A stretch of 27,731 nucleotides of DNA from an uncultured Lachnospiraceae bacterium (GTDB lineage: Bacteria; Bacillota; Clostridia; Lachnospirales; Lachnospiraceae). Positions 1-7,805 of the stretch are shown piece after piece. Positions within the stretch are counted from its first letter, which is position 1. The number at the start of each line of letters is the position of its first letter. The DNA is taken from positions 1-27,731 of the forward strand of contig CAJURF010000046.1 in the NCBI GenBank assembly GCA_910588825.1, written 5' to 3'. A model generated the notes under the pieces. The model had not been told where the DNA came from, did not search any database, and saw only the letters and a program-made list of their open reading frames with translations. The translations under genes and the position numbers were made by a program.

Positions 1-577
1 ATATGCACAATTTTAACTGAAATATACCCACATGTTCATTCATGCGTTTATTCTGATATTTTTCCCAGTGAACCTTGTCCATGGACAGCTCTGATAATTC
101 CGTTTTTGCCGGGTGTGCCTGGGGCATTCCAAGGGAAAGAACCGCCTCCAGACAAAAATCCTCTGGATACCCTAACAGCTCCCGCAGATAATCTTCCGTT
201 GTCTGTCCATCGGCCGCCTCTCTGAGACGCCCCTGAATCCAGCAGCTCCCCAGACCAAGGCTGTCCGCCATCAGGTGCATGTTGGACATGACAATGGAGC
301 AGTCTTCAATCCACACATCAGACATTCCCGGATTGGCGGCTACCACAATAGCCGCGGAAGCGCCCGCAAGCATTTTGGCCGCACCCACACGGCAATCTGA
401 CATTTTTTTCAGGGTGTCACGGTCTCTTACCACGATCAGCTCCCATGGGCGGATGGAGCGGCTGGACGCGGAAAGAAGACCGGCCTGCACTACTGTCCGC
501 AGACTTTCCTCTGGAATTGCTTCTTCGGTATATTTTCTGATACTGTGCCTTTTTTGCATAATTTCTAACAAATTCAT
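1..577 (-). CDS. nitroreductase family protein (3' end beyond window)
   Basis: The minus strand is open from ATG at 577 to the left edge (192 codons seen, no stop), so the C-terminus is missing or nearly complete. The N-terminus has the FMN-binding signature of nitroreductases, RHSIRKYTEE (about residues 10-19), followed by ASSRSIRPWELIVVRD (about 37-52). Near residue 112 comes a DSLGLGSCWIQ segment typical of the family. Members are flavin-dependent NAD(P)H oxidoreductases acting on nitro compounds or quinones in the cytosol; the substrate here is unknown. The start is supported by GGGGGAGG about 8 nt upstream. A possible promoter on the minus strand (TTGTAT, 18 nt, TAAAAT) lies around 605-635. 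The gene is separated from the methyltransferase operon by a hairpin terminator, so it is probably its own transcription unit. Confidence 0.85.
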   Translation of the reverse strand, partial: MNLLEIMQKRHSIRKYTEEAIPEESLRTVVQAGLLSASSRSIRPWELIVVRDRDTLKKMSDCRVGAAKMLAGASAAIVVAANPGMSDVWIEDCSIVMSNMHLMADSLGLGSCWIQGRLREAADGQTTEDYLRELLGYPEDFCLEAVLSLGMPQAHPAKTELSELSMDKVHWEKYQNKRMNEHVGIFQLKLCI

Positions 578-670
578 TTTATTTTCCTCCCCCATGTTGA
601 AGATTTTATCAAATTAGGGTGTATTTATACAATATCTTTTAAAAAATTTTTTCACCTGTGTCCTGACATG

Positions 671-736
671 AAAACAGCACCAAATCTCCCGTATAATAAA
701 TTAGTTAATCTAAATTATACAAAAGAAAAGGTGCTG
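671..736 (-). terminator. rho-independent terminator of the lyase/methyltransferase operon
   Basis: On the minus strand, 8 nt after the methyltransferase stop, CAGCACC (736-730) pairs with GGTGCTG (681-675). A second nested stem, GTATAAT with ATTATAC (720-714 and 697-691), lies inside, and TTTT follows (674-671). It is a long two-step hairpin and is the first terminator-like structure found downstream of 10628. Confidence 0.7.
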
Positions 737-744
737 ACTGTATT

Positions 745-2184
745 TTAAACCTTATTCATATCTGCTTCATTCATCCCAATGCTGCACATTATTTCATCAA
801 GGGCTGCCCGCTTATCGCCGGGAAGAGCCGGACACTGGTAATTTTCCATCAGTTTGTCAATCCGTTTATGAATGGAATCATAGAGAGCCTGGTTGGGGTC
901 TCCTTTTGTGTTGGTGTGCAGGGAGACCTGGCTGTACCACGGGTCCAGATGGCAGCGCTCAAAGGTGTGGTCAATGGTCACAAAGGTGCCTTCCTCCTCT
1001 ACCACTTCCTTAATGGCATCAAAAGCAAGTGCTTCTTCGTCTGCCGGAATCTCGCTGAAATAGTATTTCATTCTGGTAAATGTCTCAATATCCAGAACAA
1101 ATTTCTCAATGCTCACGGTGTTGAATGAATGCAGGGAACCTGTGGCATGCATCATCAGATTGGCCCGTTCCGTAAATGACTCGAACATACTCATGGCACT
1201 CTCCACTCCAGCCTGCGCGGTAAGACCACTGGCATCGGACATGCCGCCGCCGCTTCTGCAGGGTACCTGGTATTTTTTCGCCAGCAGTGCACCGTATTTT
1301 GCTTCTTTGACAAATCCCGGGCTGGCGTTAGAAGCCTGCATGTTTCTCATATCGGCCACAGTGGACGCGAAGCCGTAGATCAGCGGCGTGCCTGGGCGGA
1401 TCATCTGGGCGTACACATTGATTCCGAGAAATTCTGCGTTTGCCAGAGAGACATTTCCCGCGATGGAGATAGGGCCTGTGGCACCTGCCATATTGCCTGG
1501 GGCGATGACAAGAGGCTGGCCATTTGCGGCACAGACTTCAATGGTTTCCAGGGTATTTTGAGTAACACCCAGGGGGCTTAACGGTGAAATCAGGTTAAAG
1601 GTACAGGGAATGTCTGTGATATTGCCGCCGAAAACAATTTTTATCATTTTCATAATATTTTCTGCTGCCTGTTTGTCCGCGCAGACAGAGAAAAGGGCTT
1701 TATCAGAACGGCATAAAGTGGTATAGACCATTACCTCCGCGGCAATTTCGGCATCAATATCCGACGGCTGCGCCAGGATCCCGCCGTTGATGGAAAACTC
1801 CTCACTTTCCTGCACAATCGCAGAAAGTTTGAGAAAATCATCGAATACTGCAGAGCGGACTGTGCCGTCCAGTTCGCAGACTAGAGCGCTTCCGTAGCCT
1901 GGGGTCATATAGATGTCAGTGGTATTCATGTGCACATTATATTTGGGATTCCTGGCATAAACAGTAAATTCTTTCGTGGCAGCCTCCAGGGCGTCCATAA
2001 CCTGCTTCTCTGTAAAATAGGCCCTCTCCCCTTCCACGCGCACACCATTTTTACGAAGTGTTTCCCGGGATTCTTCCGTCAGGAATGCAATGCCCAGTTC
2101 TTCCAAAATCCGCAGTGTATTTTTGTGGATCAGTTCTACGATTTCCTGATCACGTTTTGCTTCCTGTTGTTTTGTCATGTTCAT
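745..2184 (-). CDS. MttB-family (non-pyrrolysine) trimethylamine/quaternary-amine methyltransferase
   Basis: A 479-residue protein of the trimethylamine methyltransferase (MttB) superfamily, recognised from its overall sequence: the N-terminal helix with LEELGIAFLTEESRE, the PGNMAGATGPISIAGNVSLANAE stretch (about residues 229-251) and the glycine-rich SGGGMSDASGLTAQAG (311-326). True MttB needs an in-frame amber codon read as pyrrolysine. This frame has no internal stop, so it belongs to the non-Pyl branch that includes glycine betaine, proline betaine and carnitine demethylases (MtgB, MtpB, MtcB). Those enzymes move a methyl group from a quaternary amine to a cobalamin carrier protein. No corrinoid protein, MtqA-type partner or RamA-type activase is visible in the window, so partners must lie elsewhere or the role differs. 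Start: ATG 2184; ATG 2178 is also well placed behind AAGGAG. It is the last gene of the long operon, 32 nt after the GTPase. Confidence 0.85.
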   Translation of the reverse strand: MNMTKQQEAKRDQEIVELIHKNTLRILEELGIAFLTEESRETLRKNGVRVEGERAYFTEKQVMDALEAATKEFTVYARNPKYNVHMNTTDIYMTPGYGSALVCELDGTVRSAVFDDFLKLSAIVQESEEFSINGGILAQPSDIDAEIAAEVMVYTTLCRSDKALFSVCADKQAAENIMKMIKIVFGGNITDIPCTFNLISPLSPLGVTQNTLETIEVCAANGQPLVIAPGNMAGATGPISIAGNVSLANAEFLGINVYAQMIRPGTPLIYGFASTVADMRNMQASNASPGFVKEAKYGALLAKKYQVPCRSGGGMSDASGLTAQAGVESAMSMFESFTERANLMMHATGSLHSFNTVSIEKFVLDIETFTRMKYYFSEIPADEEALAFDAIKEVVEEEGTFVTIDHTFERCHLDPWYSQVSLHTNTKGDPNQALYDSIHKRIDKLMENYQCPALPGDKRAALDEIMCSIGMNEADMNKV

Positions 2185-2216
2185 CTCTCCTTGCTCCTAA
2201 ATGTCTTTTTACAATT

Positions 2217-3404
2217 CTACTCTCCCAGACATCCATCCAGCTGTCTGCAGATTTTTTCCTTATCCATTTGGCGGCCGATGAACACCAGCCGGTTCTTTCG
2301 GTCTCCGTAAGTTTCATCCCAGCTGTCCTGTTCTTCCAAAGGTAAATCTGTTATCTCAAGTTCATCATCTGCCGCAGCCCAGATACCAATAGGAGAAATC
2401 TCAATATTGGAGCCAGCCTGTTCGAACACCTGGGCTGTATACGGCTCCGTTTGAAACCATACAACCCCTTTACAGCGTATAACCTCCCGAGGCCAGTTTT
2501 CTTCTACCCATTGTTCGAGTTTCTTCCTATTAAAAGGACATCTTTTATCATACACAAAGGAATGGATGCCATATCTTCCGATACTGCGCCTGCCGCCCCA
2601 GCCGGTTTTCGGAATTTCCGGGGATTCGAATAACCGCATCCATGTCATTGAATTCTTCACGGACATCAGCTCAAAATGCCCGGCTTCCAGGACATCTTCC
2701 AGATGAACATTGCAGTAATCTGTCTCAATCAGCTCAGCCTTTGGCTGTAATGCCCTAATCACCTGAAGAATCTTTTCCCGTTCTTCTTGTGAAACACAGG
2801 ACACCTTATTCAAAATAATCATGCTGCAAAATTCAATCTGATGAATCAGCAGACTTTCCACATCCTCCGGCTTTTTTTTGGAAACTCTACCGGGCATATA
2901 GCCACTGGCAGCTTTTCGGTGAACCATTGCCACAGGCTTAGCCAGTTTCTTTCCACAGGAGAACTCATCTGCCATATGCCTGGCATCCACCACCGTAATC
3001 ACATGCTCCAGGCGGGCCAGCACCGGATAAGAGGAATCTTCAGCGGTTCCATCAATTTGGGTAATAGAACTGACAATGGAGGACGAGTCGCCAAGCCCGC
3101 TGGCCTCGATGATAATCCGTTCAAACTGTCTGGATAAAATCAGGGAAATCACCTGTTTGAGAAAATCATCCTGCAGAGAACAGCAGATACATCCATTGGT
3201 CAAGGCAAGCAGGTTATTTTTCCCCCTGGTAACCACGCCTTTTCGTTCGATCAGCTCCGCGTCAATGTTCACCTCACCCACGTCATTTACAATCACCGCA
3301 GTCCGGCAGCCCCTCTCATTGGCCAGAATACGATTCAATAAAGTGGTCTTTCCCGCTCCCAGATACCCGGAAATCAATGTAACCGGCACAACATTCATCT
3401 TCAT
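2217..3404 (-). CDS. CobW/COG0523-family GTPase (metallochaperone-like)
   Basis: A 395-residue G3E-family P-loop GTPase. Walker A is GYLGAGKT (residues 13-20), the family's metal-binding CxCC motif is GCICC (71-75), and SGLGDSSS (102-109) follows a hydrophobic strand ending in IIIEA. The C-terminal half (about 275-395) corresponds to the CobW_C domain. The guanine-specificity motif reads NKVS (199-202) instead of the usual NKxD. Family members deliver metals or help maturation of metalloenzymes, including cobalamin-related proteins. Placed between a BCCT transporter and a corrinoid-type methyltransferase, it may serve that enzyme or the zinc alcohol dehydrogenase upstream; this is inference. 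ATG 3404 is chosen over TTG 3407 and ATG 3398 because GGAAGG lies 8 nt upstream. It begins 20 nt after the transporter stop. Confidence 0.85.
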   Translation of the reverse strand: MKMNVVPVTLISGYLGAGKTTLLNRILANERGCRTAVIVNDVGEVNIDAELIERKGVVTRGKNNLLALTNGCICCSLQDDFLKQVISLILSRQFERIIIEASGLGDSSSIVSSITQIDGTAEDSSYPVLARLEHVITVVDARHMADEFSCGKKLAKPVAMVHRKAASGYMPGRVSKKKPEDVESLLIHQIEFCSMIILNKVSCVSQEEREKILQVIRALQPKAELIETDYCNVHLEDVLEAGHFELMSVKNSMTWMRLFESPEIPKTGWGGRRSIGRYGIHSFVYDKRCPFNRKKLEQWVEENWPREVIRCKGVVWFQTEPYTAQVFEQAGSNIEISPIGIWAAADDELEITDLPLEEQDSWDETYGDRKNRLVFIGRQMDKEKICRQLDGCLGE

Positions 3405-3424
3405 CAACCCGCCCTTCCACTATT

Positions 3425-5107
3425 TTAATCCGCCATCATATCCTTCACTTCTTTATCTTTCCCATGTTTGATAATGTACACGATAAACATGATCATCATG
3501 GCTAACCCCACAATTAATATGGGGAATCCGGCAATGGTCTTCACAATCTTGATGCCCTCCAGGCCTCCTGTCAGCGTAAATACCAGGGAGGTAACGCCCA
3601 TGATCAGTCCCCACATTAATTTGATCTGGGCTGGCGCTTCGTTTACACCTATGTTATTTTTTATAGTCATCAGTGAAACGGTGGAAGTCATAGAGTCTGC
3701 CAGCGTTACAAAGGACAGAATAATCAATACCAGGATAATCGGTTTGATAATAAAGGCGAGGGGAATCGCTTCTATCACTTTCAGCATCATGGCTTCATTT
3801 CCATATTGCTGCATATAATCAAACAGACTTGCGCATCCTTCTAAGTTCACACGGCCTGCATATGCCGCGTAATTATACTGAATATCCAAAGAAAGTCCGC
3901 CGAAAATAGCAAACCATATAATACCGAAAAATGAAGGAACCACCCAATTAATCACCACAAATTCCCTCAAAGTCCTTCCTTTTGCCAGCTTAATCAGGAA
4001 AAGTCCGGTAATGGGGCCAAAGCTGAGGAAATCCACAAAATAGTATTCATCCCACCATTGAGGCCACATTTCACTGGCCTTGTGCCACACACTGCCCGCC
4101 ACTTCCCCTGCATCTGTAAAAGCGGAAACGGCTGTGATGGATTCGAAAAAATTAGGCAAGAAAGACCCCAAAGATTCTGTCAATAAGTTACAAATCCACT
4201 GTGAAGGCCCGGCCAGAAACGCCAGAACCATTAAAATTAAGAACATCCATGCATTTTTGTCGCTCAGCCACTTGATTCCTTTATCCATACCGGTAATACT
4301 GGAGGTGTTGTAGGCCACAACGATTACCACACAGATTCCCACATACAAAGGTGTTTCCGCAGGAATACCAAAGACAGTATTCAATCCGCTTCCGATCTGC
4401 AAAAGCCCATAGCCCAGTGATCCCGCCACGCCTCCTGTTATGGCAAATACAGTTAATGTGTCGATAATCCCCCTGAACCATTTCTTTTCCGATGTAGCCC
4501 CCAGTAAAGGAGCAAATCCGGAACTGATGGAGTAACTTTTGTGAAGATTATAGTATGCATAAGCAATAATAATCCCAAAAATAACGTAAGTGGCATAAGG
4601 CGCGAATGACCAGTGCAGATAGCTCTTGCTCAAGGACCATATCACCGATTCCCTTGTATTCGGCGTGATTCCAGTGCTGAGCTGGGGTTCCACCGCAAAC
4701 CGCAAAGGTTCCACCGCCCCCCAGAACACAATCCCGGTGCCAATCCCGGCGCACAGGGAAATGGCGAACCAGTTCCACAGGCTGTATTCCGGCTTGGCAT
4801 CCTTTCCCCCCAGCTTCACCTTTCCTATGGGATGTACCAGAATCAACAGCATGAACAACACAAACCCCAGCGTTCCAATGCTTACCATCCAGCTCCCGTT
4901 TACCATCAGAGAGGAGAAAAATGCATTTAACATGGTGAGAAATGTTCCGGAATCCACAATGCCGATGGCAATCAAGGTGACAAAAATGATTACCGGAACC
5001 AGAATTACAGCAGGCCGGATTCCCCTCTCAAATGCCTGTTTTAAGGTTAAGTTGATTCCCTTGTCAGAAGCTGCGCTCATATTTTCTTCTCTTTTATTTT
5101 TATCCAT
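3425..5107 (-). CDS. BCCT-family betaine/carnitine/choline transporter
   Basis: A 560-residue membrane protein with about 12 hydrophobic segments, the usual size for the betaine/carnitine/choline transporter family. Family features seen are GIGTGIVFWGAVEPL (about residues 121-135), LHWSFAPYATY (164-174), and the long helix ending in GPITGLFLIKLAKGRTLREF, matching the BCCT signature before the loop with GRT(I/L)REF. Known members import or exchange zwitterionic quaternary ammonium compounds, driven by sodium, protons or antiport. The short charged N-terminus and short C-terminal tail lack the long osmosensory extensions of BetP, which suits a catabolic rather than osmotic role (inference). ATG 5107 is preferred to the upstream ATG 5140, because AAAGGAG lies 6 nt before it and 5140 would overlap the lyase stop. 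It is co-transcribed with lyase 1. Confidence 0.88.
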   Translation of the reverse strand: MDKNKREENMSAASDKGINLTLKQAFERGIRPAVILVPVIIFVTLIAIGIVDSGTFLTMLNAFFSSLMVNGSWMVSIGTLGFVLFMLLILVHPIGKVKLGGKDAKPEYSLWNWFAISLCAGIGTGIVFWGAVEPLRFAVEPQLSTGITPNTRESVIWSLSKSYLHWSFAPYATYVIFGIIIAYAYYNLHKSYSISSGFAPLLGATSEKKWFRGIIDTLTVFAITGGVAGSLGYGLLQIGSGLNTVFGIPAETPLYVGICVVIVVAYNTSSITGMDKGIKWLSDKNAWMFLILMVLAFLAGPSQWICNLLTESLGSFLPNFFESITAVSAFTDAGEVAGSVWHKASEMWPQWWDEYYFVDFLSFGPITGLFLIKLAKGRTLREFVVINWVVPSFFGIIWFAIFGGLSLDIQYNYAAYAGRVNLEGCASLFDYMQQYGNEAMMLKVIEAIPLAFIIKPIILVLIILSFVTLADSMTSTVSLMTIKNNIGVNEAPAQIKLMWGLIMGVTSLVFTLTGGLEGIKIVKTIAGFPILIVGLAMMIMFIVYIIKHGKDKEVKDMMAD

Positions 5108-5136
5108 ACCTTCTCCTTTATCGTAGTGAATATATT

Positions 5137-6564
5137 TCAAGGAGTCCTAAATTTTTTTATTAAATCTTCCATAATCTTTCTATCTGTCAAATTCAGAGGA
5201 TTCAGCAGTTCTTCTGCCTGTTCCTGCGTCAGCAGTTCCTCCTCAACCACAATCTCCGATATTTTTTTATTCTTTTCAACGGCCAGCCTGGCTGTCTTTG
5301 CCCCTGTGGGATAACCAAACAGACTGGACACTACTGCGGATAAAGAGACCGAATTTTCTGCGTACTCCCTGCATTGTTCTGCATTTGCCCGGATACCGGA
5401 TACACAGTTTTCTGTAAACAGTTTGAGGGAGTTGGTCAGAATTGTGGCTGATTCGAAAAGACATTTGGCAATAATCCCTTCCCATACATTTAAGTCCAAA
5501 TCGCTGCGCTCCACAGCTATGCTGATGGTCATATCGTTTCCGCATATCTGATAGCAGACCTGATTCATCAGTTCCGGTATTGTAGGGTTGATTTTCCCAG
5601 GCATAATGGAAGAACCCGGCAGCATTTCCGGAAGGCTGATCTCAGAAAATCCCGCCCTGGGTCCGGATGACATAATCCGCATATCCGACGACATTTTGGA
5701 AACGCCTGAAGAGAGGGCCTTTAACGCATAGGATATCCGGGTATACAAATCCCCATTCTGAAAACTGTCAAAATAATTTGCTGAAAGACGGATGTCCCAC
5801 CCGGTTATTTCCCTGAGATGACGCAGCACAGCATCTGTGTAACCCTGTTCACAGCCCACGCCGGTGCCCACAGCCGTACCTCCAAGGGGAATTTCCAGGC
5901 ATTCCTCGGAAACATATTTGATAAAACGGGCCTGGCGGGACACAAAGGAAGCATATCCGCCGAATTCCTGTCCCAAAGTCACGGGCAGCGCATCCTGGTA
6001 GCAGGTTCTGCCGATTTTTACAACTGACTTAAATTCTTCTGCTTTTCGTTTTAAGACCACACACAGTGTCCGGGTCCGCTCCTCCAGTTTTTCCAGCTTT
6101 TTATGCATGGCCAGCAGCAGCGCAGACGGGTATACGTCGTTGGTTGACTGGCATTTATTCACATGGGTGTTGGGATGAACCACATGATAATCTTTTTTTC
6201 CCGAAAGAATCTCTGATGCCCGGTTGGCAAGAACTTCGTTGATATTCATGTGGGGAGTGATTCCTCCTCCCCCGGTGAACAGGTCTACCGGAAACTGCTC
6301 CTCATATTTTCCTGCTATCACCTCATCACATGCCTGGGCGATGGCCCTGGCAATCCCGGAATCAATGGCTCCAATCTCGCCATTTGCCAGTGCTGCTGCT
6401 TTTTTTATCACTGCCAGATAATAGATTAACTCTGTTTCTTCCACATTCATGGTCTGTCCGGAATGGGGAGATGCCCCCATTCCCCGCATAGTCTGGATGC
6501 CATAGTAATTTTGATCATCCAGTTCCATATCACCGATGAAATCATGTTCCCATCTTGTTCCCAT
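5137..6564 (-). CDS. aspartase/fumarase superfamily lyase 1 (annotatable as aspartate ammonia-lyase, substrate uncertain)
   Basis: A 475-residue protein of the class II fumarase/aspartase superfamily. Residues below count from ATG 6564. The N-terminus EHDFIGDMELDDQNYYGIQT matches the family start. The catalytic loop GSSIMPGKINP lies at 317-327, placing a serine at 318 as in Bacillus AspB. QSTND (139-143) is the usual amino-group-binding segment. Two motifs deviate: the usual GGAGTS becomes GGGGIT (98-103), losing the threonine equivalent to AspB Thr101, and GRT(Q/H)LQDA becomes GRTCYQDA (185-192). These changes argue against calling it a simple aspartase. A C-N lyase releasing a substituted amine from a succinyl-type substrate is possible. 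ATG 6588 is an alternative start but has no Shine-Dalgarno; GGGAGG precedes 6564 by 12 nt. Confidence 0.8.
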   Translation of the reverse strand: MGTRWEHDFIGDMELDDQNYYGIQTMRGMGASPHSGQTMNVEETELIYYLAVIKKAAALANGEIGAIDSGIARAIAQACDEVIAGKYEEQFPVDLFTGGGGITPHMNINEVLANRASEILSGKKDYHVVHPNTHVNKCQSTNDVYPSALLLAMHKKLEKLEERTRTLCVVLKRKAEEFKSVVKIGRTCYQDALPVTLGQEFGGYASFVSRQARFIKYVSEECLEIPLGGTAVGTGVGCEQGYTDAVLRHLREITGWDIRLSANYFDSFQNGDLYTRISYALKALSSGVSKMSSDMRIMSSGPRAGFSEISLPEMLPGSSIMPGKINPTIPELMNQVCYQICGNDMTISIAVERSDLDLNVWEGIIAKCLFESATILTNSLKLFTENCVSGIRANAEQCREYAENSVSLSAVVSSLFGYPTGAKTARLAVEKNKKISEIVVEEELLTQEQAEELLNPLNLTDRKIMEDLIKKFRTP

Positions 6565-6601
6565 TACTGCAGGCTGCCTCCCTTTCATCTCTTTTTATAT
6601 G

Positions 6602-6624
6602 GGCGGCGGTTTATAGCCGCCGCC
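6602..6624. other. GC-rich intercistronic hairpin
   Basis: GGCGGCGG (6602-6609) pairs with CCGCCGCC (6617-6624) around a 7-nt loop. It lies between the alcohol dehydrogenase stop (6634) and lyase 1. Neither strand has a proper T-tract after it, so it is more likely an mRNA processing or stability element, or a partial terminator, than a full terminator. Confidence 0.6.
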
Positions 6625-6633
6625 TGCATTCAG

Positions 6634-7746
6634 TTAAATTTCCACTATGTATCTGCCCATATTTTTCGCTGTGGGGTCATGGAATGCGTCGAATGCTTTA
6701 TTGATTTCATCTAGTGTTATTTTTTCAATCACCAGTTCATCCAGTTTGTATTTCCCTGCAAGATACAGCTCCGCAATCTTGGGGAAATCCTCAAATGGGT
6801 TCACATCCCCGTAGAAGCTTCCCTTTAAGACTTTGCCGATGCGGTGGAAACTTCCGGAAGGAAGGGTCAGCTGGCCGTCAGCAGGGTATGCGCCGATCAC
6901 CACAGTGGTGCCTCCTTTGCGTGTAGACAGCCATGCGTCGGTGCCCACAGCCGGGATGCCTGTGCAGTCAATGGCATAATCCACCCCGCATCCCCCGTTG
7001 ATTTCTTTCACAGCCGCAGCCACATCTTCCACGCTTTGGGTATTGAGCACATCGGTTACACCGAACTGTTTTGCCGTTTCCAGATTATCGTCTTTGATGT
7101 CGCAGGCGATAACTTTTCTGGCTCCGGAGAGAACCGCGCCCTGAATGGCATTGGCCCCAACCGCGCCGATTCCGAATATGGCAACACTGGAACCTGCCCT
7201 TACCCCTGCCGCTCTCACAGATGCGCCATAGCCAGTGGCAACACCACAGCCGATCATACACGCCTGAGCCATGGGCATTTCATCTGGTATAACCACACAG
7301 CTTAATTCCGGAACCACCGTGTATTCTGCAAATGTGGAGAGCAGAGATGAGTGATAACAGGTTTTTCCGTCCATGGTCATTCTGCTGGTATCATCCAGCA
7401 GTGTACCTGCAAACATAGGACCGAAGGCCATCTCACACAAAGTTACCTGGCCGGCTACGCAGTTGGGGCATGTTCCGCAAAAAGGAACCCAGCTCAACGC
7501 CACTTTATCGCCTACTTTGCATTTCGTCACATTGGGACCTGTTTCCACTACCACTCCGGCCCCTTCATGTCCCAGTACCTGGGGTATGGGTGTGGTGGGG
7601 TCATTTAAGGTATTCAGGTCACTGTGGCATACTGCTGTTGCTTTGATCTGTACCAAAACTTCATTTGCCTTGGGCTTATCTAATTCTACGCCACGGATTT
7701 CCACTGGCTTTCCCACTTCTGTCATTACTGCTGCTCTCATTTTCAT
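6634..7746 (-). CDS. zinc-dependent alcohol dehydrogenase (class III-like MDR)
   Basis: A 370-residue medium-chain zinc alcohol dehydrogenase. Catalytic zinc ligands are Cys40 (AVCHSD), His60 with Glu61 (GHEGAG) and Cys167 (IGCGVATGYG). The structural zinc site is Cys90, 93, 96 and 104 (CGTCPNC and the Cys in VTLC). The Rossmann motif GIGAVG is at 192-197, followed by an aspartate (CDIKDD), which suggests NAD rather than NADP. It would oxidise an alcohol to an aldehyde or run in reverse. The gene directly follows an aldehyde dehydrogenase, so together they may take an alcohol to its acid. ATG 7746 is chosen, although the frame is open to 7866, because AGGAGG lies 9 nt upstream and the homologous N-terminus begins there. 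The substrate cannot be inferred from motifs. Confidence 0.88.
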   Translation of the reverse strand: MKMRAAVMTEVGKPVEIRGVELDKPKANEVLVQIKATAVCHSDLNTLNDPTTPIPQVLGHEGAGVVVETGPNVTKCKVGDKVALSWVPFCGTCPNCVAGQVTLCEMAFGPMFAGTLLDDTSRMTMDGKTCYHSSLLSTFAEYTVVPELSCVVIPDEMPMAQACMIGCGVATGYGASVRAAGVRAGSSVAIFGIGAVGANAIQGAVLSGARKVIACDIKDDNLETAKQFGVTDVLNTQSVEDVAAAVKEINGGCGVDYAIDCTGIPAVGTDAWLSTRKGGTTVVIGAYPADGQLTLPSGSFHRIGKVLKGSFYGDVNPFEDFPKIAELYLAGKYKLDELVIEKITLDEINKAFDAFHDPTAKNMGRYIVEI

Positions 7747-7805
7747 ATTCTGTATCCTCCTGATTTTGCCCTGCATTCTAATGATTCTTGTTCCCTGTTC
7801 AACGC

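Noticed and set aside
279..617. Plus-strand open frames opposite the minus-strand genes (for example at 279-617, 4626-5126, 9573-10097 and 18650-19267)
   Set aside because: They overlap well-supported minus-strand genes, have no family resemblance and lack ribosome binding sites.
745..2184. Pyrrolysine-containing MttB
   Set aside because: No in-frame TAG occurs in the gene and no pyl genes are in the window.
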